From Photorhabdus laumondii subsp. laumondii (GTDB lineage: Bacteria; Pseudomonadota; Gammaproteobacteria; Enterobacterales; Enterobacteriaceae): DNA of 64,000 nt. Below the pieces are notes generated by a model. The model saw nothing but the letters and a program-made list of their open reading frames with translations. It did no database searches and was not told where the DNA came from. The DNA lies in contig NZ_CP024901.1 of the NCBI RefSeq assembly GCF_003343245.1, positions 4,960,001-5,024,000 of the forward strand, given 5' to 3'. Positions 45,901 through 54,420 of this stretch are shown in pieces; within the stretch, counting starts at the first letter, position 1; each line of letters opens with the position of its first letter. Position numbers and translations under genes: made by a program.

Positions 45901-47183
45901 AGCAGTACACGGCTGCCGTTATACAATACCTGCCAGACGGTGGTCAGGCGGGAAACGGATTTGCCGCCAAGTTCAATGAGAAGATAGTCACAATGCAGGT
46001 TTAATTTACCACTGCCAGTAATATTCACCATCTGCTGCAATTCGTTGTAATGGAATACCTGTTCATTACCGACGTTATCACTAATACGGCTCAGCCGGCT
46101 GGTACTATCAGCTCCAAATTCAGGATAATGATAAATATGTTCACTGGCATCACGAATTTCCCAAGTGTCTTCTGGGGTATGCATCAGCCAGCTTTGTGCT
46201 TCCGGGCAGAAACAGCGATAGCCGATGGGCACATCAGGAAAAGGGATAATTTCACCCAGTGGTGAACGCCATAATATTCCCTCTTCAATAGACGTAAGCG
46301 TGCTTTCCCAAGACAGGCTCCAGCTACGCCCTAACACACTGTCATAGTCATAACTACTCAGGTACGAACGCTGCCAATACAGCGGCAATTCTCCTTCAAT
46401 GATAAAGTCCAGTTCGTCGTCGTCATTAAGAAATTTCTGTCCGGCTACCACTTCTACTGGATTCATCAGGATACCCACTACTGACGCACCAATAGCCAAC
46501 GGACTCAGGCGGCACAGTATCCTGCCAATTTTCCCCGCGCCAGGGATTTTACTAAACAATTTCTTTACAGCACTGGGGCCGTTAGCCGCTGCCCCGCCAA
46601 AACTAATAAGCCCAGCCGCCAATATCGTGAGGTCAGACACCTGATACGCCCAATGCGGCACTTCTGGCGTCACCGCTTCGGTAGGCTTCGTGCCGCCGCC
46701 GATAAAAACATTCGGAGAACCGGTCATGACTACCGCATCACACGTAGTCTTATCCCCGACCCGTGCTAATGGGTAACCATTAACAAAAACAGAACTGGAG
46801 CCTTCAGCCATCTGGCGCGTGCCATCCTTGTCACACCCAACCTGACTATAGGTTGCGATAGCCGCCGGTTTGCCATTGATAAATACATTAGAGGAACCAC
46901 GGGTAATTGTTCCACAGGGACTTCGCGACGCTGCCCCCGATTTGGTACAGTTATCTCGGGCCATTTCCCCCAGATGGCTTGCCAACATCCCAACCGCAAC
47001 AGACAGGCCAATAAGTAGAATACCTACCCCCAAGCAGGAGGACGCAATACCCGCAGCAAACAGCGCTCCACCTACAATACCGCCAATTGCAGAGATAGCT
47101 GCTCCTAAAATCGTCCCACCAATCAATCCAGCTAAAGCGCCAGAATGGCCTATTGTATCACCCAACCGTGCCGCTTCTGGCAT
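42909..47183 (-). CDS. T6SS-type PAAR-Rhs effector with WHH-like nuclease tip
   Basis: 1424 residues. Domain order: prePAAR motif AARLGDTIGHSGALAG (about 4-19) with transmembrane helices (about 20-70), PAAR domain with GSSNVFINGKPAA and GSPNVFIGG repeats (about 95-165), a second hydrophobic segment (about 182-245), YD-repeat shell (about 270-1270), and the DPIGLAGGLNLYTYAPNP core end. The tip (about 1305-1424) has MTWHHENQPGKLSLVDRYDH and DKWGGGNKC, a WHH-type HNH nuclease. PrePAAR pairs with an EagR chaperone, encoded just upstream. Confidence 0.92.
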   Translation of the reverse strand: MPEAARLGDTIGHSGALAGLIGGTILGAAISAIGGIVGGALFAAGIASSCLGVGILLIGLSVAVGMLASHLGEMARDNCTKSGAASRSPCGTITRGSSNVFINGKPAAIATYSQVGCDKDGTRQMAEGSSSVFVNGYPLARVGDKTTCDAVVMTGSPNVFIGGGTKPTEAVTPEVPHWAYQVSDLTILAAGLISFGGAAANGPSAVKKLFSKIPGAGKIGRILCRLSPLAIGASVVGILMNPVEVVAGQKFLNDDDELDFIIEGELPLYWQRSYLSSYDYDSVLGRSWSLSWESTLTSIEEGILWRSPLGEIIPFPDVPIGYRCFCPEAQSWLMHTPEDTWEIRDASEHIYHYPEFGADSTSRLSRISDNVGNEQVFHYNELQQMVNITGSGKLNLHCDYLLIELGGKSVSRLTTVWQVLYNGSRVLLCRYHYNEHAQLVGVSHRDDHLKRQFGWHEGGLLAWHQDARGLRCDYQWEQTEEALWRVISQQTSEGAGYRLHYDEEHRVRTAQWYDGTTTVWTLNEEHQIIHCMDRAGVEHHLLWDEFGLPTGYRDADGNTRRCEWDTLGRRLSFTDGNGHQTGWQYQNDTDRVTFILWPDGCQSVFEYDDRGRLVSETTPLKQTTRYCYGHNQTLRPYLRIDARGGESRFMWNDQGQLIRRTDCSGQASEWGYDMQYRVSRFTNALLETTSYHYHDDGQLTQVTYPDDSTERMTWDSAGQLLSYQRNENEARYWEYNVLGQVVCTTDRLQRQIRYHYTPEGYLVKIDNANGDSYILTRDAEGWLTEEIRPDETLIYYEYNAAGLLSTERRMGDRVFKYPERRVHHRYDGAGNLIQRETYTDNYQYQWDSLGRLRQAERQPNEVGKKLDILPNTVCFEYDALGRVTREQNGENILQFGYDELDNLTELTLPQGETLHWLYYGSGHLSAVRYNQQLITEFERDALHRETCRTQGALFQYRRYDPLSRCISQYSVPQANVQTDIKPEIWQGKPWRAWHYDIQDELFLREDHYLGRVNYSYDLEGRLKSVDSTDSYQEMFWYDGADNLLEHPQSQRERQPVGSLTPPGDRLSQWNNWQYEHDEHGNVISRKNMQGQRYRYDGDNRLTTVEELSMKVVYHYDALGRRISKVVKTGIGGQARYEQTDFVWHGLRLLQDHELKTGKRQTYCYESHDSYTPLACIESRGTVREYFWYHTDINGAPLEVTNEAGKIVWSGKYDALGKISGLALAYFVDTDRSFHDFKQNLRYAGQYFDKETGLHFNTYRYYAPEIGRFITPDPIGLAGGLNLYTYAPNPMSWIDPWGLYKGEGQRGLGKYHVFHEHTLNSSEYQLSDGQHFKRGNQSVYERMQRDPAFRREMQTKYPGVVEHVQPNSKGNFRGTSPKNMTWHHENQPGKLSLVDRYDHKSYHKIYHPDGSGGRDKWGGGNKCRK

Positions 47184-47207
47184 GGCGATATCCCCTTATC
47201 AAAAAAA

Positions 47208-47639
47208 TCAGTGTGGTAATTGAAAACTCTTCAGACAACCATCCAGCCATTGGCGCTCTGACTCAGATAGGGCCTGATGTGCCGACAGAGTGAAAATCAG
47301 CGCCTTACGGTCATCTAATAGAAACACCGCCTGATATTGATAAACTTGTTGCTCTTTTTTGGGACGATAACGGGAAAACAGCGCGGTGCCGGATAACAGG
47401 TTGTCACCAAGAACCGCAGGCTGTTCGTCAAGTAATTGCCAATCTCGCAATCCTTTTTTTAGTAACTCTTTTTGACGAACCAAGTAGTCGGTCAGGCTTT
47501 CACCTTCATCCAAACTATCACGGGAAATGTTCAATGCAGGGGCATTAGGGGCTGTAATGATGTTGACGGTTTGCTCTTGATAACCTTCTGGTAGGGTAAT
47601 GCTGCCTTCACTAAACCGACAACGGAGATGATTATCCAT
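47208..47639 (-). CDS. EagR (DUF1795/DcrB-type) chaperone of the Rhs effector
   Basis: 143 residues, single DUF1795 domain: LPEGYQEQTVNIITAP near the start, SLTDYLVRQKELLKKGLRDW and a final WLDGCLKSFQLP. Such chaperones shield the transmembrane helices of prePAAR-Rhs effectors and load them on VgrG. Directly upstream of the rhs gene (24-bp gap), supporting T6SS delivery. Confidence 0.88.
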   Translation of the reverse strand: MDNHLRCRFSEGSITLPEGYQEQTVNIITAPNAPALNISRDSLDEGESLTDYLVRQKELLKKGLRDWQLLDEQPAVLGDNLLSGTALFSRYRPKKEQQVYQYQAVFLLDDRKALIFTLSAHQALSESERQWLDGCLKSFQLPH

Positions 47640-47820
47640 CTATTTTTACCTCCGTCATCACCATAGTATTATTAGTTAAAACCACCATGATTAAGTATTC
47701 TCGTATAAATGAAATATCCTTATTGGAAGCACCAGAGTCGTTAATTCCTATTAATCAACAAGCTAATTTACGAATAAAAATCTATCAATCTTTTTAACAT
47801 ATCAATAACTATAAAACAAA

Positions 47821-48108
47821 TTATACCCTATGGATTTCAAGAGGCATCTTGAAATCCATAGGGTATATACGGACTTCTGTATCATCAATAATCTGAAAGA
47901 AAACGACATAGCGACCATAAGCGCTGCTTCTGACCCCTTTCCCGAGCTCAGGTCTTTCCCTATAAATTGCGGGTGCTTCCGCTAATAACAAGCATTGCTG
48001 GTATAACTCTTTGGTAAAGCTGAGCGCTCTTACAGGATTATCTTGTGCAATCCAATCGCCGATTTCTTCAAGGTCGTGTTCTGCCAGAGGCGAAATACTC
48101 AGTTTCAT
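47821..48108 (-). CDS. RelE/ParE-family toxin with ERIC-encoded C-terminus
   Basis: 95 residues: LSPLAEHDLEEIGDWIAQDN, then RPELGKGVRSSAYGRYVVFF, typical of ParE/RelE toxins. The final 15 residues (IYPMDFKMPLEIHRV) are encoded by the ERIC remnant 47822-47867, replacing the usual C-terminal RxxxxRD-like segment, so activity may be altered. Overlaps its antitoxin by 4 bp. Confidence 0.88.
   Translation of the reverse strand: MKLSISPLAEHDLEEIGDWIAQDNPVRALSFTKELYQQCLLLAEAPAIYRERPELGKGVRSSAYGRYVVFFQIIDDTEVRIYPMDFKMPLEIHRV
47822..47867. repeat. ERIC remnant: perfect 46-bp palindrome
   Basis: Only both ERIC tips remain: 21-bp arms that are exact inverted complements with a 4-base centre. It supplies the end of the toxin gene and can form a hairpin in its transcript. 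Confidence 0.95.
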
Positions 48109-48374
48109 TTACCCTGACTACCTTCGGCCATGTTCTTGTATTTTTGCGTAAGGCGGTCAAAAACATCTCCCGCATCTCGACTTTCACCGCTTTGGATGCC
48201 AGCCATTATAGCGCTTTTGAGTGATTCAACTTTTACTTGCTGCTCTCGCTCTTCTAACGCACGAAGACCGGCGCGAATGACTTCGCTTGTATTGTTATAA
48301 CGGCCGCTATCAATCTGATTGCGGATAAATGCTTCAAAATAAGGGCTTAGTGCTACACTTGTCGGCATAGTCAT
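48105..48374 (-). CDS. ParD-family antitoxin
   Basis: 89 residues, ribbon-helix-helix N-terminus (SVALSPYFEAFIRNQIDSGRY, NNTSEVIRAGLRALEE) and a flexible C-terminus that binds the toxin. Immediately upstream of the ParE-type gene. Confidence 0.92.
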   Translation of the reverse strand: MTMPTSVALSPYFEAFIRNQIDSGRYNNTSEVIRAGLRALEEREQQVKVESLKSAIMAGIQSGESRDAGDVFDRLTQKYKNMAEGSQGK

Positions 48375-48524
48375 GCCTCCACTGTTTTTAATATCTATTA
48401 ATAACTATTAGTATAATTTAGAGGCATCATTTCGGCAATATTTTGACAGGCAAGAGACTTAATTATTTCCCGATATTGGTGATTTCACCTCATGTTGACA
48501 AAATACCAGGCGAAAAGCTCAGAA

Positions 48525-48587
48525 TGAGTCAAATGACATTGCTATTTGCCTCATTTGATGAGTAGAATAAAAGCCTTATTTGACTCA
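48525..48587. promoter_or_regulatory. Dyad operator region upstream of fic
   Basis: TGAGTCAAAT (48525-48534) and ATTTGACTCA (48578-48587) are exact inverted repeats, with a second TCAAATGA/TCATTTGA pair inside. The distal arm lies just before the fic ribosome site; the Fic protein has a C-terminal helix-turn-helix and could bind here (inference). Confidence 0.55.
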
Positions 48588-48604
48588 CAGGTGAAGCAAA
48601 GCCA

Positions 48605-49702
48605 ATGTGGATATGGGAACAACCGAACTGGCCGAAATTCCATTGGAATGCCGATACTATTGCACCATTACTGCGAGATGTGCACTTCAACCAAGGATTG
48701 TTATTAGGCAAATCTGATTATGAAGACACCAAGCAGGCAACGCTTGATAGCCTTCTATCTAGCATACTCTATTCAAGTGAAATTGAAGGCGAAAGATTGA
48801 ATGCGGCTTCGATACGTTCATCATTGGCAAACAGACTAGGCATTACGGAAGAAAAACCTTATCCAATCATAGAGAAGAGTGACGGCATTACAGAGGTTGC
48901 CCTTGATGTGATAGAAAATAGCCACTCCGATTTAACCCTTGAGCGTATCCTCAGATGGCATCAGTTGATATTCCCTGAAGGTTATACCATGTTCAATCCG
49001 ATACAAGGAGGTAAATTACGCAAAGGGATGATAGAAGTGATATCCGGTCGTTTAGATAAGCCAACCGTTCACCTTGAAGCGCCACCGCCAGAAAGAATGG
49101 TCGACGAAATGCCCCAATTTATAGAGTGGTTCAACCAATCCCGAACAGATGCCAGTCTCGATCCCATCATCAGAGCAGCAATTGTTCATTTATGGTTTGT
49201 AACAATTCACCCTTTAGAAGACGGAAACGGGCGCATTACTCGATTTCTAACAGACCTTGCACTTGCTCAAGCCGAAAACCGCTCAATCCGTTTCTATGCA
49301 ATGTCGGTAAGTATTTGTCATCATCGTAAGGCGTATTACGAACTCCTTGAAAATACTCAACGTGGCGGCTTGGATATTACTGATTGGTTGGTTTGGTTTC
49401 TGAAAATATTGAATGAGACCTTAATAAACAAACTGCAAGAAATTAATCAGGTTGTGCAAAAAGCTAAGTTTTGGCAGCGAATAGACCAGACTCAACTTAC
49501 CGCAGAGCAAACTAAGGTGCTAAACCGTATGCTGGACGGCCATTTTGAGCAAGGCATTAGCAGCAGCCAATATCAAAAGGTGGCGAAGGTAAGTCGCGCC
49601 ACTGCAACCAGACACTTGGCACATTTGGTTGAGCTAAATTGTTTAGAAAGCACCGGGGCCGGTGGTCGTAGCACTCGTTACGTTATTAATCACAAAGGTT
49701 GA
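48605..49702 (+). CDS. Fic-family AMP-transferase with own inhibitory helix
   Basis: 365 residues. DUF4172-type N-terminus (MWIWEQPNWPKFHWN), inhibitory motif SSEIEG (57-62; [S/T]xxxE[G/N], class II), Fic catalytic loop HPLEDGNGR (from residue 202), and a C-terminal helix-turn-helix (GISSSQYQKVAKVSRATATR). Transfers AMP (or related groups) to target hydroxyls; here probably autoinhibited and DNA binding. Confidence 0.92.
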   Translation: MWIWEQPNWPKFHWNADTIAPLLRDVHFNQGLLLGKSDYEDTKQATLDSLLSSILYSSEIEGERLNAASIRSSLANRLGITEEKPYPIIEKSDGITEVALDVIENSHSDLTLERILRWHQLIFPEGYTMFNPIQGGKLRKGMIEVISGRLDKPTVHLEAPPPERMVDEMPQFIEWFNQSRTDASLDPIIRAAIVHLWFVTIHPLEDGNGRITRFLTDLALAQAENRSIRFYAMSVSICHHRKAYYELLENTQRGGLDITDWLVWFLKILNETLINKLQEINQVVQKAKFWQRIDQTQLTAEQTKVLNRMLDGHFEQGISSSQYQKVAKVSRATATRHLAHLVELNCLESTGAGGRSTRYVINHKG

Positions 49703-49783
49703 ATCAATGCCAGTGATGACCTTAGGTTTGACAATGGCCCCTTTCAATCAAGGGGCCTTGCTTATTTTGATCCGAATATCAAA

Positions 49784-51277
49784 TCAATAGCGAACCATCA
49801 CGGATTTCAATTCAGTATAGTGCTCAATAAAGGCGCTACCGAATTCACGACCTATACCTGAGGATTTGGTACCACCAAATGGTAATGCCGGATCGAGGAA
49901 TGTATGCATATTAACCCAAACAGTTCCTGCTTCGATACGTGGGATCATGCGCATGGCTTTGCTGAGATCATTGGTCCACAAACTCGCCGCTAAACCAAAC
50001 GGAGTGCTATTCATCAAGCCAATCAGCTCTTCCTCATCGTTATAGCTGAGGAAAGTCCCAACAGGACCAAATGTCTCTTCCTTCATCAATGAATCTTCAG
50101 GGCTGTTAGCACGAATCACGGTTGGTGCCACAAAGAAACCCGGTCCGGCCAGAGCATGACCACCGTAAACAATCTCACTGCCTTCTTGACGCGCTTGCTC
50201 AAACAGGGACAAGATCTTGTCATAGTGTGCTTTGTTTGCCAACGGACCCATTTCTGTTGAGTCATCCAGAGGCGAGCCAATTTTCATTGCCGCGAGTCTT
50301 TCAGACAACAATTTCAGCACATCATCCATATGGCTTGCGGGAATATAGAAACGTTCCGCTGCCGCACAAATCTGCCCTTGATTGAGATAACCGGCTTCCA
50401 GAATACCATCGACAATTTTTTCAACAGACATGTCCGCTAAAAACGCCGCACCGTTCTTGCCACCCAATTCCAACGTGGCGCGAGTCAATCCCTGTTCCAT
50501 TGCTGATTTACCAACAGCAATACCCGTTGGCACCGATCCGGTGAAAGTCACCTTGGCGCATAACGGATGACCTATCAGTGCAGGCCCAAGCACCGAACCG
50601 GAACCATTAATCACATTAATGACACCATCAGGAATACCCGCTTGTTTGGCTAATTCAGCCACTCTGAGCATGGTCAACGGGGTGTATTCACTGGGTTTCA
50701 ACACAATGGTACAGCCGCAAGTCAGTGCAGCCGCCATTTTCCAGATGGCAATCATGATGGAGAAATTCCACGGAATAATCCCTACCACAACACCAATCGG
50801 CTCGCGACGGGTAAACGCCGTGTATTGTTCACCCTTAAAAGAGGGCAAAGAGACATTCAAGGTTTCGCCACTGATCTTACTTGACCATCCGGCAAAATAA
50901 CGCAGGAATTGAGCAGAAGAATCAATTTCCAGCATACGGGATAACTGGATGGTTTTACCGGAGCAAAGGGTTTCTAACTGCGCCAACTCTTCCCGATGTG
51001 CCAGTAATAGATCTGCCAGACGATTCAGGCAATGACCGCGCTCCATCGGTGAAGTTTGGGCCCATACCCCATGAAATGCCGCCTGTGCCGCTTGCATAGC
51101 AGCATTAACTTCCGCTTTACCGCCTTGATTAACAGTTGCAATGATTTCATCAGTCGCAGGATTTATGACAGAAAATGTTTCACTCCCCTGACCACTGACT
51201 GGCTGACCATTAATATAATGCCCATGATTGTGTTGCAAAAAGGCCATCACTGGCTGTAATAAGTTTATATCACTCAT
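49784..51277 (-). CDS. Aldehyde dehydrogenase (FeaB/PuuC-like)
   Basis: 497 residues, NAD(P)-dependent. PWNFSIMIAIWKMAAALTCG, ELGGKNGAAFLA (catalytic Glu), nucleophile Cys in NQGQICAAAER, and the PFGGTKSSGIGREFG tail. Closest in pattern to FeaB (phenylacetaldehyde dehydrogenase) and PuuC. With the PuuB-like oxidase upstream it would oxidise the aldehyde formed from an amine. Confidence 0.93.
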   Translation of the reverse strand: MSDINLLQPVMAFLQHNHGHYINGQPVSGQGSETFSVINPATDEIIATVNQGGKAEVNAAMQAAQAAFHGVWAQTSPMERGHCLNRLADLLLAHREELAQLETLCSGKTIQLSRMLEIDSSAQFLRYFAGWSSKISGETLNVSLPSFKGEQYTAFTRREPIGVVVGIIPWNFSIMIAIWKMAAALTCGCTIVLKPSEYTPLTMLRVAELAKQAGIPDGVINVINGSGSVLGPALIGHPLCAKVTFTGSVPTGIAVGKSAMEQGLTRATLELGGKNGAAFLADMSVEKIVDGILEAGYLNQGQICAAAERFYIPASHMDDVLKLLSERLAAMKIGSPLDDSTEMGPLANKAHYDKILSLFEQARQEGSEIVYGGHALAGPGFFVAPTVIRANSPEDSLMKEETFGPVGTFLSYNDEEELIGLMNSTPFGLAASLWTNDLSKAMRMIPRIEAGTVWVNMHTFLDPALPFGGTKSSGIGREFGSAFIEHYTELKSVMVRY

Positions 51278-51294
51278 TATTTACCTCTATAAAA

Positions 51295-51421
51295 TATACC
51301 CGTTATCTTTCAAGTTGCCTCTTTGTTGGCCGCACTCACTCACCCCGGTCACATCGTTATCTATGCTCCCGGGGATTCGCTCCCTTGCCGTCGCGATCCA
51401 TCTTGAAATCCATTGGGTATA
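51295..51421. repeat. ERIC element within an operon
   Basis: Full 127 bp between the cupin and aldehyde dehydrogenase genes, which lie on the same strand; read through, it forms a long stem-loop in the message. Confidence 0.96.
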
Positions 51422-51429
51422 AGTGTTTT

Positions 51430-51798
51430 TTAACCTTTATTACAAGCCAGATAATGCTTCACAAAACGGTCAGCGGTGATTTCCCACAGTACTTCCGTTC
51501 CTTTCGGCGCAAACCAGGAATCTCCCGGATGATATTCAACGGTTTCACCGCTCTTCACGTCGGTCAATTTTACCGAGCCTTCTGTCACGGTTGCGTGCTC
51601 ATCAAACGGATACACCATACTGAACTTGCCATGAGTACAAGCGAAAATACCACATGTCAGGTTATCCGTTGGTTCACCAAATATCAGTGCCATACTGGCC
51701 TGCGGATCGCCTTCCAACACAGTCGCTCCCAGATTGCTTACGCTACCAATGTCCAATAATTCAGGCAGGGATTTGTTCAGTAAAAGTGATTTAATCAT
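51430..51798 (-). CDS. Cupin protein (DUF861/EutQ-like)
   Basis: 122 residues from ATG 51798 (ribosome site GGAGCGAG). Single cupin domain with FSMVYPFDEHATVTEGSVKL and EYHPGDSWFAPKGTEVLWE. Small cupins like this accompany amine-oxidase/aldehyde-dehydrogenase operons. Catalytic role unproven. Confidence 0.85.
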   Translation of the reverse strand: MIKSLLLNKSLPELLDIGSVSNLGATVLEGDPQASMALIFGEPTDNLTCGIFACTHGKFSMVYPFDEHATVTEGSVKLTDVKSGETVEYHPGDSWFAPKGTEVLWEITADRFVKHYLACNKG

Positions 51799-51862
51799 AA
51801 TGTTCTCGCTCCAAATAAAATAATTTATGAATTTCCCAATGAATACTATTGATATCAATAAA

Positions 51863-53167
51863 TTAACGGCGACCTTTCCAATACCCTGACGTTTGATGCC
51901 AAATTTTGCCCGCTGATACCATCAGATGTCGCAACTTATCTTTGCCAATAATATTCGCATGAGGAATTGAACTCATCAGGTCATAACGTTCAGATCCTTC
52001 ACTCATCCCTTCAGCCAACACTTTACAAACGATATGGCTTGGAGTGACCCCAAAACCGGAATATCCCTGCACATAGAACACATTATTGTGCTGCGGCAAA
52101 GAGCCAATCTGTGGGAACAAGTTTGCACTGCAACACAACGGCCCTCCCCATGCCAGTTCAACTTTCACATCTTTCAAATAAGGGAAAACTTTCAGCATCA
52201 AGTGGCGGTTCCAGGCTTTCAAATCAGATGGGATATGCTCAATGAAAGGGGTTGCACTACCGAACAAGAGACGGTTTTCTTTCGTCACACGGAAGTAATC
52301 AATAACCGGACGAATATCACTGTATGCACCGCGAATCGGGCTGATTTTCTCAATCAAATCGTCCGGCAACACTTCCGTCATTAATTGGAAGGCATAAGTG
52401 TTAACCACCTTTTTATAAATATATGGCTCAAGACCACTATTAAGAAAGGCGTTACAGGCCCACAGCATTTTATTAGCACGAACCGATCCCATCGCGGTAC
52501 GAACCGTTACTCTAGGACCATATTCAATATTCAGTACCTGGCTGTTCTCAAAGAGCTTTACGCCCAAATCTGTCGCAGCCTTTGCCTCTCCTAACAACAG
52601 GTTTAGGGAATGAACATGCCCTCCCCCCATATGCTTCAACACGCAAGTATAAGCATCAGAACCAATCACCTTTTTCACATCAGCGCCGGTGTAAAGCTCA
52701 ATCTCTTCATCAGGAGAAACCGCCTTAAAATCTTGCAACCAGCTACGTAACGTCTTTTCCTGCCTCTTATTCATGCCAAGATAGCCATAACCACGGCAGA
52801 GATCCGCATCAATATTATATTTAGCGATACGATCACGAATGATGCCAGCACCCAGATTGCTGATCTGAAAGATCGTTTCTAACCCTCGCTCACCAATATG
52901 GCGTTTGATCACCTCCAGATCATGACCGATACCCGCCATAACCTGACCACCATTACGACCTGTACTGCCATAGCCAAGATGACGGCTTTCCAAGATCGCA
53001 ATATTAGTGATACCTTTTTCCGCCAGTTCAAGGGCAGTATTGATACCGGAAAATCCACCGCCGATAATCACGACGTCTACATCCAGATCTTCTTGTAATG
53101 CGGGAAAACGAAGATCATATTTCTTGGTCGCAGCGTAATAAGTTAATGAATCAAGATGATTGTTCAT
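51863..53167 (-). CDS. FAD-dependent amine oxidoreductase (PuuB-like)
   Basis: 434 residues, DAO family. VDVVIIGGGFSGINTALELA FAD motif, YGSTGRNGGQVMAG and a C-terminal YVQGYSGFGVTPSHIV. Resembles gamma-glutamylputrescine oxidoreductase and oxidises a primary or secondary amine to an aldehyde. In one transcription unit with the cupin and aldehyde dehydrogenase downstream. Confidence 0.9.
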   Translation of the reverse strand: MNNHLDSLTYYAATKKYDLRFPALQEDLDVDVVIIGGGFSGINTALELAEKGITNIAILESRHLGYGSTGRNGGQVMAGIGHDLEVIKRHIGERGLETIFQISNLGAGIIRDRIAKYNIDADLCRGYGYLGMNKRQEKTLRSWLQDFKAVSPDEEIELYTGADVKKVIGSDAYTCVLKHMGGGHVHSLNLLLGEAKAATDLGVKLFENSQVLNIEYGPRVTVRTAMGSVRANKMLWACNAFLNSGLEPYIYKKVVNTYAFQLMTEVLPDDLIEKISPIRGAYSDIRPVIDYFRVTKENRLLFGSATPFIEHIPSDLKAWNRHLMLKVFPYLKDVKVELAWGGPLCCSANLFPQIGSLPQHNNVFYVQGYSGFGVTPSHIVCKVLAEGMSEGSERYDLMSSIPHANIIGKDKLRHLMVSAGKIWHQTSGYWKGRR

Positions 53168-53169
53168 GT

Positions 53170-53297
53170 GATAGCCCGTTATCTTTCAAGTTGCCTCTTT
53201 GTTGGCTGCACTCTCTCACCCCGGTCACATCATTCGCTATGCTCCCGGAGATTCGCTCCCTTGTCGTCTCGATACATCTTGAAATCCATAGGGTATA
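53170..53297. repeat. ERIC element
   Basis: 128 bp, somewhat diverged (GATAGCCCG left end, TTGTCGTCTCG in the right half). It lies directly before the start codon of the oxidase gene. Confidence 0.93.
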
Positions 53298-53399
53298 GCC
53301 CGATTAGCATCCAACATAATCACCCGATTATCTGTAGCGCAGAGTCACATCGCCATGTCCCCTTAGGGATATTTGCAACACAGTTTTAGCATTTGTGAC

Positions 53400-54155
53400 T
53401 TAGGCAAAATAACGGACAGGAGGCATCATAAACAGGCTAAAAAGTTCTGCTTGTGATCTGATTTGTAACTTTTGATAAATATTTTTCCGATGGTTTTTCA
53501 CCGTCCCCGTACTGATAAAAAGTTTCTCGGCAATCTGTGGTGAACCTTTACCTTGCAATATCAACTCCACAATCTCACATTCTCTCGGAGTCAAGGCATA
53601 ACGAGTCTGAGTATCCAGACAAACCATCTCAGCAGCAGGTGGTTGCTGAGTCATATCATCATGTAATCGCGCCACACTGCGGATAATTTCCAGTACAGTT
53701 TTCAGGTTTTTCCAATGTGGTTTCTGGATGAAAAATGGCTGATTTTCCTTACCAAAAAACAGGCCAAGCTGCCTCTGGGGGGAGAGCTTCAATAACACCC
53801 CCGTTTCATCCTGCCAACCGGTCTTACGATAAAAATTCAGATAATAATCAGTATGATAAAACCCTGAAGGGACAAGTTCCCGTAAGGTAAATAGATCAGT
53901 GCCAGCCCCATCTATCAAGGCTTGATAGAATGGATCTTGCAGATAAGCACCCTGTTGATAAATCTGATTTATTGCATCGCTGTTTTTCTTCTCAGTTTTG
54001 CTCAAACAACGCGGAGGAGAACCTTGCTCGAAGGCATAGACAATGGCGTTATCAAAAGTAATAAATTGCTCCAACCAAGTCAGTAAATTAGGATAAAATT
54101 CACTGGTTGCCACCGACTCAATCACTGTTGATAATCTATCTACATGAATATCCAT
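53400..54155 (-). CDS. LuxR-family regulator
   Basis: 251 residues. Sensory N-terminus (about 1-170) followed by LuxR helix-turn-helix LTPRECEIVELILQGKGSPQ and STGTVKNHRKNIYQKLQIRS. Same strand and upstream of the amine-oxidase operon, so likely its regulator. Confidence 0.88.
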   Translation of the reverse strand: MDIHVDRLSTVIESVATSEFYPNLLTWLEQFITFDNAIVYAFEQGSPPRCLSKTEKKNSDAINQIYQQGAYLQDPFYQALIDGAGTDLFTLRELVPSGFYHTDYYLNFYRKTGWQDETGVLLKLSPQRQLGLFFGKENQPFFIQKPHWKNLKTVLEIIRSVARLHDDMTQQPPAAEMVCLDTQTRYALTPRECEIVELILQGKGSPQIAEKLFISTGTVKNHRKNIYQKLQIRSQAELFSLFMMPPVRYFA

Positions 54156-54420
54156 TCAAGCCCTCGCAATTATTCACAAATTAATAATAAATCCGAAGCA
54201 GATATAGCCCGCCAATTCCATAGCGAACCTATATAAAAATCACACTAAAACTAGCTCCACAACTCAACTATCGTTTATGTGTTAATCAAATCACAATTAT
54301 GAAACATTTTACTAATTATTTATGAGAGCACTCACCCAGATCTAAGATTTTGTCACGGAATAGACGTTTTAACTGGATTATGCTCATTTTTTATATCACT
54401 TTCTCTAGCAAGGAGTAAAA

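Noticed and set aside
54270..54300. CRP site before the nucleoside hydrolase gene
   Set aside because: TGTGT and TCACA half-sites are separated by 8 instead of 6 bases.
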